A stretch of 64,000 nucleotides of DNA. Source: UBA8231 sp036011085 (GTDB lineage Bacteria; Latescibacterota; UBA2968; UBA8231). Positions 53,829 through 62,681 of this stretch are shown here, one piece after another; the first letter of the stretch is position 1, and each line of letters starts with the position of its first letter. The DNA lies in the NCBI GenBank assembly GCA_036011085.1, contig DASCMS010000073.1:1-64000 (forward strand), given 5' to 3'. The notes beneath the pieces are model-generated. The model worked only from the letters and a program-made list of their open reading frames with translations. It was not told where the DNA came from and did not search any database. Position numbers and translations under genes: made by a program.

Positions 53829-55103
53829 GTGATAGCCGGAATCGGCAGAAGAGAGATCACGCTCCCTGAGTTCCTCATCGGGGATTCGACTGTGCACGAC
53901 CCGCTGTTTGCCAGCGTGCTCGTGTTGGACGACGGCAACACGAAGGTAGCTGTCGTCGGCGTCGACCTGGTCGATCCGTTCCCCGAGGCCGGCCTTCAGC
54001 TGCAGGAGCGGTCGGGCATCGACCACACCCTTGTCAACGCCTCGCACACGCACTCCGACGGCCGGGGACGCAGGAAGAACGGGTGGCGGGAAAGAGTCTG
54101 CGCGTTGATCGGCGAAGCCGTCGAAGAGGCGTTGGCGAACCAGGTTGCCGTGTCCCTGTACGCGGGGCGTGCAGCAGCGCAGATAGGCTACAACCGGTAT
54201 GCCAGGCGCTTCACCGACGCCATCGTACCGTGGGTCAATACGCTCGAAGCGCGGACCGAGAGCGGTAAACCACTCGCCGTGCTGTTTGAGCACGCCGCAC
54301 ATCCGGTGACGACGATCGAAACCGAAAGCCTGAGCGCAGACTTTCCGGCGGCGTCGGTGACACGGATTCGCGAAGAACTTGGTGACGATATGCTGCCCCT
54401 GTTCGTGCAGGGGTGCAGTGGCAACATCAACGCCTATCCCGTCGGTTTCAGCGTCGACAGCGGGCACCACGACAATGCCGAGCGGGCGGGAAGAACCCTC
54501 GGCGAGGCGGCTCTCACGGCACTGCGGAACGGTGTCGAGATCGCCGCCAGCACGTTCCGCGTGACGAGCATGAGCCTCGATCTGCCCTGCAATCTACCCT
54601 CCATGCCCATGTGGGAGGAGATGGTCGCCCGCCTGATGCGGCACCCGCCCGAAACGCCGTTGCTGAACGGCACGACGGACGGTTGGACGCGTACCCTGGA
54701 AGCCACGCGGCAGATGATCGAGGGCGGCGAGCAGCCTCACACCCGGTTCGAGGCGAGTCTCGTCTCGCTGGGCGACGAGTGGTGTCTGCTGGCGTTACCC
54801 GGCGAGATCTTCAGCGAATACGAATTGTGGGTGGAGGAAGCGGCGCCCTTCACCCACAAGATGGTCATTGCCTATACAAACGATAACAGCGTCGAGTACA
54901 TCCCCACCGACAGGGCGCTGACATTGGGGGCGGAGGATCCGGTGAAGGCAGAGCGCGAGTGCATGGAGGCCACCGCGTGGCCGGGATTCTTCTATGGCGT
55001 CGAAGTGAAGGGGGCGTACCTGCCGTACGCCTGTGGCATCGAAGTCCAGATCCGTGGTGCCCTGGCAGGACTCTGGGAGGAGGCCAGGGATGGACCCTCC
55101 TGA
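53829..55103 (+). CDS. Neutral/alkaline ceramidase-like protein, paralogue
   Basis: The 424-residue protein shares its layout with the one at 1814-3253. It has IAGIGRREITLPEFLIGDS at the start, TLVNASHTHSDGRGRRKN, VLFEHAAHPVTTIETESLS, and LFVQGCSGNINAYPVGFS where the paralogue has FVQGTSGDLGP. The C-terminal part has LPGEIFSEYELWVEEAAPF and VIAYTNDNSVEYIPTDRAL, typical of the family. No signal peptide is visible. The start is GTG 53829. Sequence identity between the two is low, so they probably act on different substrates. Confidence 0.8.
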   Translation: MIAGIGRREITLPEFLIGDSTVHDPLFASVLVLDDGNTKVAVVGVDLVDPFPEAGLQLQERSGIDHTLVNASHTHSDGRGRRKNGWRERVCALIGEAVEEALANQVAVSLYAGRAAAQIGYNRYARRFTDAIVPWVNTLEARTESGKPLAVLFEHAAHPVTTIETESLSADFPAASVTRIREELGDDMLPLFVQGCSGNINAYPVGFSVDSGHHDNAERAGRTLGEAALTALRNGVEIAASTFRVTSMSLDLPCNLPSMPMWEEMVARLMRHPPETPLLNGTTDGWTRTLEATRQMIEGGEQPHTRFEASLVSLGDEWCLLALPGEIFSEYELWVEEAAPFTHKMVIAYTNDNSVEYIPTDRALTLGAEDPVKAERECMEATAWPGFFYGVEVKGAYLPYACGIEVQIRGALAGLWEEARDGPS

Positions 55104-55178
55104 GATCGTGCTGACAGTTACCGTCGGCTGAGCGTTGGTCTGGAAACCGAATCCAGTGATCGCCAGATTGTGCGGCAT

Positions 55179-55736
55179 CTATCCATGAAGGTCACGCCTG
55201 TCAGCTGCCTTCGGGATGAGCTCTTTCTGGAGGGATCGTCCAAATGCTACTACCGCATGGCCAGCAGCAGAGTTCGCCAGAAAAAGATAGATTAGGGCAA
55301 GAAACTCTAACTCTGCGCCTCCAAGGCTGCTTGCGCCCACAGCCCAGGCGATCCACAGCAATGCACATTCGATCTGCATTACCCGGCGCCGCACTCCAAT
55401 ATGTCCGTAGAGGTGCGCCGAAAGATAGAAGAGGATCCAGACGAAGACCGCACTGCCATCGACGCCCTGGACGCCTGACAGCTGACCAAGGGCCCCAAGG
55501 AAGAGCCCGGCGACGGTCACAACGGCGGGACGTCTCCACGTCACGTACCATCGCTGGTTTCTCGTGCGTGGCGAAATGACAAGCAGCGAGTAGCGGTGGA
55601 GAAGCCACACTGTCAAACAAGAGGCGCCAACAGCAACCAGCACACTTCCGGCTGTGTAGGCGAGGCTGACTATGTTCCAGGAGATAGGCACAACGAAGTC
55701 GGCCCTTCCAGCATCAATGCCAATTCGCCAACCCAC
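55179..55736 (-). CDS. Uncharacterised membrane protein
   Basis: The 185-residue product has about four hydrophobic segments (IVSLAYTAGSVLVAVGASCL, AVVTVAGLFLGALGQLSGV, AVFVWILFYLSAHLYGHIGV, CALLWIAWAVGASSL) and a charged C-terminus. I recognise no family. Base composition is slightly lower in G+C than its neighbours. It lies 49 nt downstream of the penicillin-acylase gene on the same strand and may be cotranscribed. Confidence 0.55.
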   Translation of the reverse strand: MGWRIGIDAGRADFVVPISWNIVSLAYTAGSVLVAVGASCLTVWLLHRYSLLVISPRTRNQRWYVTWRRPAVVTVAGLFLGALGQLSGVQGVDGSAVFVWILFYLSAHLYGHIGVRRRVMQIECALLWIAWAVGASSLGGAELEFLALIYLFLANSAAGHAVVAFGRSLQKELIPKAADRRDLHG

Positions 55737-55785
55737 GCCCTCTCTTCATGAAGTCGTTCCTCCAGCGAAGCCGGCCTGCTACCTG

Positions 55786-58191
55786 TCAGGATGCCGGCAG
55801 CGGCTCCAGTCTCTGCACCGTCTCCGCCTCCCTCTCGATCCGCGAGAAGTCCCACAGGGCCGGGATATACCCCACGTCCGCATGCAGCGACGCCTGGTCG
55901 GCGTAGTGCGGACTGCCCGGGTGTCCGGACGCACCGCCGGGTACGATCCAGCGCGCCGTGTTCCAGTCTGTCGGATCGAACAGGTAGCGGTTGACGGACA
56001 GTCCCGTAACGGTGAACGAGCCGATGGTGAAGCTGCCCGCCAGCGGCGTGTCCGCGTCGCCGTGCACGGCGTACCCGGGCGGATTGAGCAGCTGCTCCCA
56101 GTCCGGAAAGGGTTCGGCCAGGGGATGTCGCGGGCGCGTACGGTGCAACCTGCCCCAGGTCCACGCGTTGGGATCGTCCCCCAGCTGAGCGGCCAGTTCG
56201 GCCACACCGGCCGTGAACGCCTGGATCAGCAGCGTCTCCCACGTTTCCCCGGGCGGCAGGATGGCATCACCCTGGGGATCGCCGGCCATGGCCAGGTTCA
56301 TCTCCTGGGCAACCTGGCGTGCCATCGTGTCGGCACCGGGCGTGTTCGACCACACCAGCTCGACGGCATCACCAAATGTGTGCTGCAGGAGACGCCGGCT
56401 CAGCGATCGGCGCGTCATCTGATAGATAGCCGGCGCTGTCGCCTCGCGGTCCATGCGGCCGTCCCAGTCGCGCAGAGTTGAGGCTGCCGTCGCCAGCGGC
56501 TCGGCCAGAGCTTCGTTGTCGAGGGCGGTCAGCAGCCTCGACACCAACGTCAGGGCGGGCAGGGACAGTCGTTCGGCATGGAGGGCCGCCATGTCGTCGA
56601 TGGTGGCCGTACCGGGCTCGAGCTCCAGCAGGCGATCCATCAGCCGGCGTGCCCGGTACTCGGGGGCCATGTACAGACCGACATAGTATGGATAGTCGGC
56701 ACCGGTCACCCGCTGGTTGCAGGTCACCGTCCAGCCTGTGGCCGGGTCGATCGATGTCGGCAATTCACTGTGCGGGATCGTACCCTCGTCCCACTCGAAC
56801 TCTCCCGTCCAGCCCGGCAGAGCGGCCCAGCCATTGGCCTCGCCCCGCACCGGAATTCTGCCCTCGTGCAGGTAGCCGAAGTGTCCGGAAGTGTCAGCCA
56901 CGGCGTAGTTGTTGATGCGATCCGTCCATTCGGCAAAGGCCGAGTGCAGTTGCTCGACGCTGTCGGCCTGCATGGCCGCCAGAACCGAGTCCGCCCAGGG
57001 CGTACCCTCGATGAGGCCGGGATCACAGATCGTCACCCCCCAGCCGGCGGCCGGATCGCCGGCGATCGCCGGGCCATGGTGGGTAATCGTCACCTGCAGG
57101 TCGACCGGATCCGAGCCGCGCACTTGCAGCTGCTCGTCATGGACGACGGCTGCACGCCACTGGTCGCAGTACAGGTACTCACGCGTACCGATGGCGTCGG
57201 CACGGTCGCGGAAACGCTCGATGTAGAGATCCTGCGTGTCCGCCATGCCGTGGGTCATACCCCAGGCGACGTGTTCGTTATGGCAGAAATGCAGGGCCCC
57301 GGGGACCCCGGGAACCGAATGACCGATGACGTTGAAGTCGGGACAGTTGAGATGGACCTGATAGTAGACGTTGGGCACATCGAGACCCCGGTGGGAATCC
57401 CCGCCGATCAGCGGCTGACCGCTGGCTGTGCGGGCACCACCGACCGACCAGCCGTTGGAGCCACCGTCCATATCGTAACCCACCCCGGGCAGCAGCAGCT
57501 CCGGGTCACCTCCCGCCTCGGACAGGGCGTCGGCGGATCGCTGTAGGGCCGCTGTGCCATCGAGTGCATCGCCCTCGTACAACTCCCCCGGGGGGACCGT
57601 CAACAGATGTCCGCGGGGATAGCCACGCACCAGACGCGCTGTGGCCTCGGGTCCGATGGTCGCCGCCAGGCGCGTGCGTAGCAGCTTCGGCTCGAACGTA
57701 CCCAGCAGGCTGTTGCGCATCTTGTAGACCGCCAGGCAGTGCCAGTTCTCCCACGGCTCCGGCGACTCGTCGAGCAGACGATACTCGATGGGCAGAGATG
57801 TCGTGGTGGTGATGAAAGCGTTCACCCCCGCAGTGTAGGCGTCGATCATCTCACATGCGGCGTCGGAACTCACCTCATAGTCCCACTTGGCCGTACGCCC
57901 CATGCCGGCGGCCCGCAGCAGACAGTCACTGGCCACTCCGGGCACCCCGACCCATTCCGCCCAACGCCCCAGCGCCTTGTGACGGTCGGCATCCATGTGC
58001 CACAGGCGGTCCTGGGCGGTGGCAAACCCCTGGGCGAAGAACAGATCGACGGCGGAGCCGGCCCGGATGTGGGGGATCCCCCAGTTGTCGCGAAAGATGT
58101 CGACGGGGTTCTGGAGGCCGGTGAGCCGCTGAGTGGAGGCTACGTCGGGCAGCGACTGGCGCAACAGGGTTGGATCCGGAGACAGGCTCAT
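55786..58191 (-). CDS. Penicillin acylase family protein (Ntn hydrolase)
   Basis: The 801-residue precursor has the A-chain start PVDIFRDNWGIPHIRAGSAV, FAQGFATAQDRLWHMDADR, a linker, and the autoprocessing nucleophile Ser245 in MDGGSNGWSVGGARTASG. LIGGDSHRGLDVPNVYYQVH and WGMTHGMADTQDLYIERF follow in the B chain. It should cleave amides (N-acyl amino acids, acyl-homoserine lactones or similar). No signal peptide is visible, while classic members are exported. It ends RLEPLPAS, matching the remnant at 50651-50731. Confidence 0.92.
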   Translation of the reverse strand: MSLSPDPTLLRQSLPDVASTQRLTGLQNPVDIFRDNWGIPHIRAGSAVDLFFAQGFATAQDRLWHMDADRHKALGRWAEWVGVPGVASDCLLRAAGMGRTAKWDYEVSSDAACEMIDAYTAGVNAFITTTTSLPIEYRLLDESPEPWENWHCLAVYKMRNSLLGTFEPKLLRTRLAATIGPEATARLVRGYPRGHLLTVPPGELYEGDALDGTAALQRSADALSEAGGDPELLLPGVGYDMDGGSNGWSVGGARTASGQPLIGGDSHRGLDVPNVYYQVHLNCPDFNVIGHSVPGVPGALHFCHNEHVAWGMTHGMADTQDLYIERFRDRADAIGTREYLYCDQWRAAVVHDEQLQVRGSDPVDLQVTITHHGPAIAGDPAAGWGVTICDPGLIEGTPWADSVLAAMQADSVEQLHSAFAEWTDRINNYAVADTSGHFGYLHEGRIPVRGEANGWAALPGWTGEFEWDEGTIPHSELPTSIDPATGWTVTCNQRVTGADYPYYVGLYMAPEYRARRLMDRLLELEPGTATIDDMAALHAERLSLPALTLVSRLLTALDNEALAEPLATAASTLRDWDGRMDREATAPAIYQMTRRSLSRRLLQHTFGDAVELVWSNTPGADTMARQVAQEMNLAMAGDPQGDAILPPGETWETLLIQAFTAGVAELAAQLGDDPNAWTWGRLHRTRPRHPLAEPFPDWEQLLNPPGYAVHGDADTPLAGSFTIGSFTVTGLSVNRYLFDPTDWNTARWIVPGGASGHPGSPHYADQASLHADVGYIPALWDFSRIEREAETVQRLEPLPAS

Positions 58192-58323
58192 ATGGCGTGA
58201 CTATATCATGGTGCCCGCCTGAGCGAAAGTCGGCAGGCTGGCAGATGGACGGTGGCCGCAGGCTGGCCACCGCCCAACTTCTTAGGTTCAACTGGTCCAG
58301 AGCACTGGTCCGCCCGAGGACAG

Positions 58324-59169
58324 TCAGCGCCGTGCCGCCATCCAGTTGCTTGTGGCATCCACCCCGAGCGTTACGGCGACCCCTGCGTGATCTGATGGCC
58401 ACAGCCCGAGATCGGTCCGATGTCCGGGATCGGCACCGATGACGACGGCTCGACTGGTCCGCGTGATCGTCGTCTGAGAGGCGCCGACGGGCTCGTGAAA
58501 AAACACCAAGTCAATGCGGCGATTCAGCTCGCTGGCTGAAAAGGGCTCGTCGGGAAGACAGCACGTGTATCCCACATCCTGCCGGGTCTGGGACCAGGCG
58601 TCGACGAGGCCACCGGCGACGAGAGTGCCGTACGTATCGGTGGTGCTGCCATCCGCGGCACTGTTGAAGTCGCCAAGCAGGATGACGGGCACCGGTGCCT
58701 CGGTAACCCTCTGCAGCAGTTCCGCTCCCTGCGCCATCTGTACCGGTGCCACCGAACCACGCTCCAGGTGCGTGCAGACGAAGCGCAGCTGGCGACCCGC
58801 AATCGAAGCATCCGCAGAGACCCAGCCGCGGCTCAGCGTCACGGGCGGACCGCCTTCGCCCCCGATGGGGAGAGTGAGGTTGACGCCATATGTGCCTTGA
58901 TCGGTTCCGGTCACCTCCACGCCGGATTGCACCAGGATCGCCTGGCGGTCGGTGAGGCGCAGGTCATCGCCCGTCGCACTCGGCAGCTCCACATCGGAGC
59001 CCGTGCGCACCACGACTGCGTTGTAGCTCAGACCGCGGGCGATCAGTTCGGCCTGCAGAATCTCCATGAAATCGTAGACCACTTCGGTCGCCGGTTCCGG
59101 ACTGGACAACCCCGGTGGCGTCCGTTGAGATGAGACCCGCTCGCGCGAGTCGGTGATGGGTGCCGGCAC
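58324..59169 (-). pseudogene. 5'-truncated endonuclease/exonuclease/phosphatase (EEP) family gene
   Basis: The 281-residue ORF has the later EEP motifs: FVCTHLERGSVAPVQMAQGA, VILLGDFNSAADGS, ELNRRIDLVFFHEP and GLWPSDHAGVAVTLGV. The N-terminal strand and the metal-binding Asn and Glu motifs (T-x-N and Q-E-V) that should come first are absent; the protein begins at VVYDFMEILQAELIARGL, mid-domain. No in-frame or nearby frame on the minus strand supplies them up to 59383. It is probably a gene that has lost its 5' third and would be inactive. Confidence 0.65.
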
Positions 59170-59383
59170 CCGTTGTCTGCTGGGGGTCAGGCAAACCGCG
59201 TGCCGAAGTCCGTGCTCCTTCTGATCGGGAGCGGAACTGCGACGGCGCGCAGCACACCGCGCAGATGCGCGCAGCGGCGCGCAAGCGATGACTCAATGAT
59301 TGCGGGAGAGTCGAACGACAGGCCGAAAGGCTGTGACTATATTGCGGCGCTCATGGAGTCAGTAGACAGGAGAGCCGTCGAGT

Positions 59384-60136
59384 ATGACACCGGAAGAGAG
59401 ATTTCAGTTCGACCTCGAGGGATACCTGGTCGTGTCCGGAGTACTGAACAGCGCCGAGCTGGCTGAGTTGAATGCCTGCGCCGACGATCCACCGGGCGGT
59501 TGGCAAGACGGGCTGTCGTATCGGACGAGCAATGTTTCGCAGTGGGGGCCGGCTTTCCAGGCGCTCATCGATCACCCGAAGCTGGTCCCGTACCTGGTGG
59601 AGCTGGTGGGCCCCAGGGTTCGGCTCGACCATGACTACTGCATCTTCATGCGCGACGGGGCCCCGGGGGGCAACCTGCACGGTGGCCCGAGCCCCCAGAT
59701 CGGTGCCGGCGATCACTGGTATCAGTGTCACAACGGTGTGATCCGCAACGGCCTGACGGTGTTCACTTACAACCTGGGCGACGCCGGGCCCGGTGATGGC
59801 GGCTTCGGCTGCATCCCCGGCAGCCACAAGAGCAACTTCGTCAACGACCTGCCCGCCGACGTGCGCGGACACGAACGCTCCGCCCACTATGTCCGTCAGG
59901 TCGAGGCGCGCGCCGGCGACGTCATCATCTTCACCGAAGCCCTGGTTCACGGGACGATGGCATGGACTGGCTCCCAGGAGCGGCGAGGACTGCTCTACAA
60001 GTACAGCCCCGGCCATTCGTCCTGGTCACGCCACTACTACGATATGGACGCCTACACGGATCTGACCGACCAGCAGCAACGGTTCCTCACGCCCCCTTTC
60101 ATCGGGCAGCGCGAGGACACCGTGCAGAACGACTGA
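59384..60136 (+). CDS. Phytanoyl-CoA dioxygenase (PhyH) family protein
   Basis: The 250-residue Fe(II)/2-oxoglutarate dioxygenase has FDLEGYLVVSGVLNSAEL at the start, VRLDHDYCIFMRDGAPGG, NLHGGPSP with the first His, FTYNLGDAGPGDGGFGCIPG, SHKSNF, and VIIFTEALVHGTMAWTGSQ with the distal His then ERRGLLYKYSPGH with the 2OG-binding Arg. The acidic ligand of an H-x-D motif is not obvious here. Substrate unknown; such genes abound in marine FCB-like and Poribacteria-like genomes. It lies upstream of the transporter. Confidence 0.88.
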   Translation: MTPEERFQFDLEGYLVVSGVLNSAELAELNACADDPPGGWQDGLSYRTSNVSQWGPAFQALIDHPKLVPYLVELVGPRVRLDHDYCIFMRDGAPGGNLHGGPSPQIGAGDHWYQCHNGVIRNGLTVFTYNLGDAGPGDGGFGCIPGSHKSNFVNDLPADVRGHERSAHYVRQVEARAGDVIIFTEALVHGTMAWTGSQERRGLLYKYSPGHSSWSRHYYDMDAYTDLTDQQQRFLTPPFIGQREDTVQND

Positions 60137-60146
60137 CCTCACGGGC

Positions 60147-62681
60147 TTGGGCCTGGCCGCAGGCATTACATCGTGGGACCTCCTCCTCGTCGGGGTCGTC
60201 TCCTGCCAGACAACTCTCGTGGCCTACATGCCCACACCGCGGCTGAAGTCCATCTTCCTGACGCTGCCTTTCCCCTTCACCGTCGTCGCCCTGTCCGTGG
60301 GTCTGCCCATGGACGCCGCCAACGTGCTGTCCATCGGCCTGCTGTTCGGCTACATCCACGCGATTCGATGGCTGCACGAGACCCTGCATGTTCCCATCGT
60401 CGGTGCCATCGGGGTGGCGCTGGCTGGCTACTCCGTCATCGGTTGGCTGGCATCCGGTGTGGCTCCGTCAGGTGACGTCCCCTTCTGGCTGGCTACGGTG
60501 GCGGCCGTAGCCACGGGTGGCTTCCTTCTCTGGCGCAACGCGCCACGCTCGGAGCGCGCCCACCGGACACGCTTGCCCATCTGGCAGAAACTCCCCGCCG
60601 TATGTCTGGTCGTGTCGATGCTCATCCTGCTGAAGAGTGAACTGGGAGGCTTTGCCGCTCTGTTCCCCCTCGTCAGCGTCGTCGGCGCGTACGAATCCCG
60701 GCACTGTCTGTGGACCATGTCCCTCACCATCCCCATGCTGATGTTGACGATGGTGCCCTTGATGGCCGTGGCCTACACGACGCAGTCCTGGCTCGGGCTG
60801 GGCGGAGGACTGCTGGCAGGTTGGGCCGCCTTCCTTGTCATCTACCTGCCGCTGACCCGCTGGCAGTGGCGGCGCTGGCCGGCTCCCGTGTCCCTACTCC
60901 TCGTAGCGGCGCTCCCTGCCACGTCGTTGGCTGACCCGACGCATGCCATCGGTATCCATGGTGAGGTGAAGTACGGTCCCGACTTCACTCACTTCGACTA
61001 CACGAATCCCGAGGCCCCCCGGGGAGGCGAGGTCCGACTGGCTGTGGTCGGCACCTTCGACAACCTCAACCCCTTCATCCTCAAGGGTGTGTCCGCCGCC
61101 GGCACGACGATGATCTACTCCCGTCTGTGCGAGAAAGCGCAGGACGAACCCCTGTCGGAATACGGTCACCTCGCCCACTCCATGGATCTGGCTGCCGACC
61201 GCAGCGCCATCACCTTCTTTCTGCGACCCGAGGCACGCTGGCACGACGGCGTACCCGTCACCGCCGACGATGTGGTCTTCGGCTTCTACACCCTCGTGCG
61301 CCACGGAATCCCCTTCTACCGCGCCTTCTACACCGATGTGGACACTGCCATCGCCCTTGACGAACACACCGTCCGCTTTGAATTGGCCGCCTCAGACAAC
61401 CGTGAACTGCCCGTCGTTCTCGGCCAGCTGCGAGCGTTGCCGAAGCACTACTGGCAGGACCGCGACTTCACAGCCACGACGCTGGCGCCGCCCCTCGGCA
61501 GCGGGCCGTACCGGATCGAGTCCGTCGATCCGGGTCGCACGATCAGCTACGTACGCGTCACCGACAACTGGGACGAGAGCCTGCCTACGCGTCGCGGACA
61601 ACACAACTTCGACCGGATCCACTTCGACTACTACCGCGATGATACGGTCGCACTGGAAGCGCTGAAGGCTGGCGAGTACGACTTCCGCGCTGTCGGCACG
61701 GCGCGCGAGTGGGCCACCGCCTATGACCATCCCGCCGTCGACGATGGCCGCCTGGTGCTGACGGAGATCCCCAACCGGCGGATCCGCGGTATGTCCGGAT
61801 TCGTCTTCAACACGCGGCGCTCGAAATTCGGTGATCCGCGGGTACGCCAGGCTCTGGCCTACGCCTTCGACTTCGAGTGGACCAACGCCACCTTGTTCCA
61901 CGGGTTCTACACCCGCACGGAGAGCAATTTCGCCAACTCCGAGCTGGCCTCCTCCGGTCTGCCTGGTGGACGGGAGCTCGAGATCCTCGAGGGCTACCGT
62001 GGACGGATTCCGGAGGCGGTCTTCAGCGAACAGTACCGCGCCCCGGCGACGACGGGTTCCGGCTCGATCCGGGCCAATCTGCGCACCGCTCGCCGGATGC
62101 TCCGGGAAGCCGGCTGGACGATCCACGATGAACAGCTGGTGCACGACGCCACCGGCGAGTCGATGCAGATCGAGTTTCTGCTGGCGCGCCCCTCCTACGA
62201 ACGTGTCATCGGCCCGCTGCAGTTGCACCTGCAGCGCCTCGGTATCCAATCGACGATCCGCACCGTCGACGCCTCCCAGTACTGGAACCGGCTGCAGGCC
62301 TTCGACTATGACATCGTCGCGCGCAGCTGGAATCAGTACCTGTCGCCGGGTAATGAGCAGCGCAACTACTGGTCGACCTCGTCCGCCGATGCTGCGGGCA
62401 GCCGCAACTATGCCGGCATCCGCAGCCCCGTAATCGACGAGCTGGTGGAGCGCCTCATCGCGGCGCAGACCCGGCCGGAGCAGATCGCCACGGCTCGCGC
62501 CCTCGATCGTGTGCTGCTCTGGGGCCACTATCTGATCCCCAACTGGCACACCGACCTGCATCGCCTCGCCTATTGGGGCAAGTTTGAGCGGCCGGCCACG
62601 GTGCCACTGATCTCCCTGGGTTTCCTGCAGACATGGTGGATCGATCCAGCCAGGGCGGCAGCACTGGAGAACGACCGATGA
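60147..62681 (+). CDS. Polytopic membrane domain fused to YejA-like peptide-binding protein
   Basis: The 844-residue ORF has about seven transmembrane helices in residues 1-245 (TSWDLLLVGVVSCQTTLVAY, GLLFGYIHAIRWL, LPAVCLVVSMLILLKS). It then runs without a stop into a YejA-type solute-binding protein (GIHGEVKYGPDFTHFDYTNP, GTFDNLNPFILKGVSAAGT, LRPEARWHDGVPVTADDVVF). The junction contains a complete signal-peptide-like sequence, VSLLLVAALPATSLADP, and GTG 60888 could start a normal YejA there. yejB follows with an ATGA overlap. TTG 60147 is the first start in frame. Confidence 0.78.
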   Translation: MGLAAGITSWDLLLVGVVSCQTTLVAYMPTPRLKSIFLTLPFPFTVVALSVGLPMDAANVLSIGLLFGYIHAIRWLHETLHVPIVGAIGVALAGYSVIGWLASGVAPSGDVPFWLATVAAVATGGFLLWRNAPRSERAHRTRLPIWQKLPAVCLVVSMLILLKSELGGFAALFPLVSVVGAYESRHCLWTMSLTIPMLMLTMVPLMAVAYTTQSWLGLGGGLLAGWAAFLVIYLPLTRWQWRRWPAPVSLLLVAALPATSLADPTHAIGIHGEVKYGPDFTHFDYTNPEAPRGGEVRLAVVGTFDNLNPFILKGVSAAGTTMIYSRLCEKAQDEPLSEYGHLAHSMDLAADRSAITFFLRPEARWHDGVPVTADDVVFGFYTLVRHGIPFYRAFYTDVDTAIALDEHTVRFELAASDNRELPVVLGQLRALPKHYWQDRDFTATTLAPPLGSGPYRIESVDPGRTISYVRVTDNWDESLPTRRGQHNFDRIHFDYYRDDTVALEALKAGEYDFRAVGTAREWATAYDHPAVDDGRLVLTEIPNRRIRGMSGFVFNTRRSKFGDPRVRQALAYAFDFEWTNATLFHGFYTRTESNFANSELASSGLPGGRELEILEGYRGRIPEAVFSEQYRAPATTGSGSIRANLRTARRMLREAGWTIHDEQLVHDATGESMQIEFLLARPSYERVIGPLQLHLQRLGIQSTIRTVDASQYWNRLQAFDYDIVARSWNQYLSPGNEQRNYWSTSSADAAGSRNYAGIRSPVIDELVERLIAAQTRPEQIATARALDRVLLWGHYLIPNWHTDLHRLAYWGKFERPATVPLISLGFLQTWWIDPARAAALENDR

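Noticed and set aside
58251..58271. Hairpin GGTGGCC/GGCCACC between the EEP and acylase genes
   Set aside because: No T-run on either strand, so not called as a terminator.
59225..59290. GCGCAGC-rich irregular repeats
   Set aside because: Low-complexity G+C sequence without a fixed unit.
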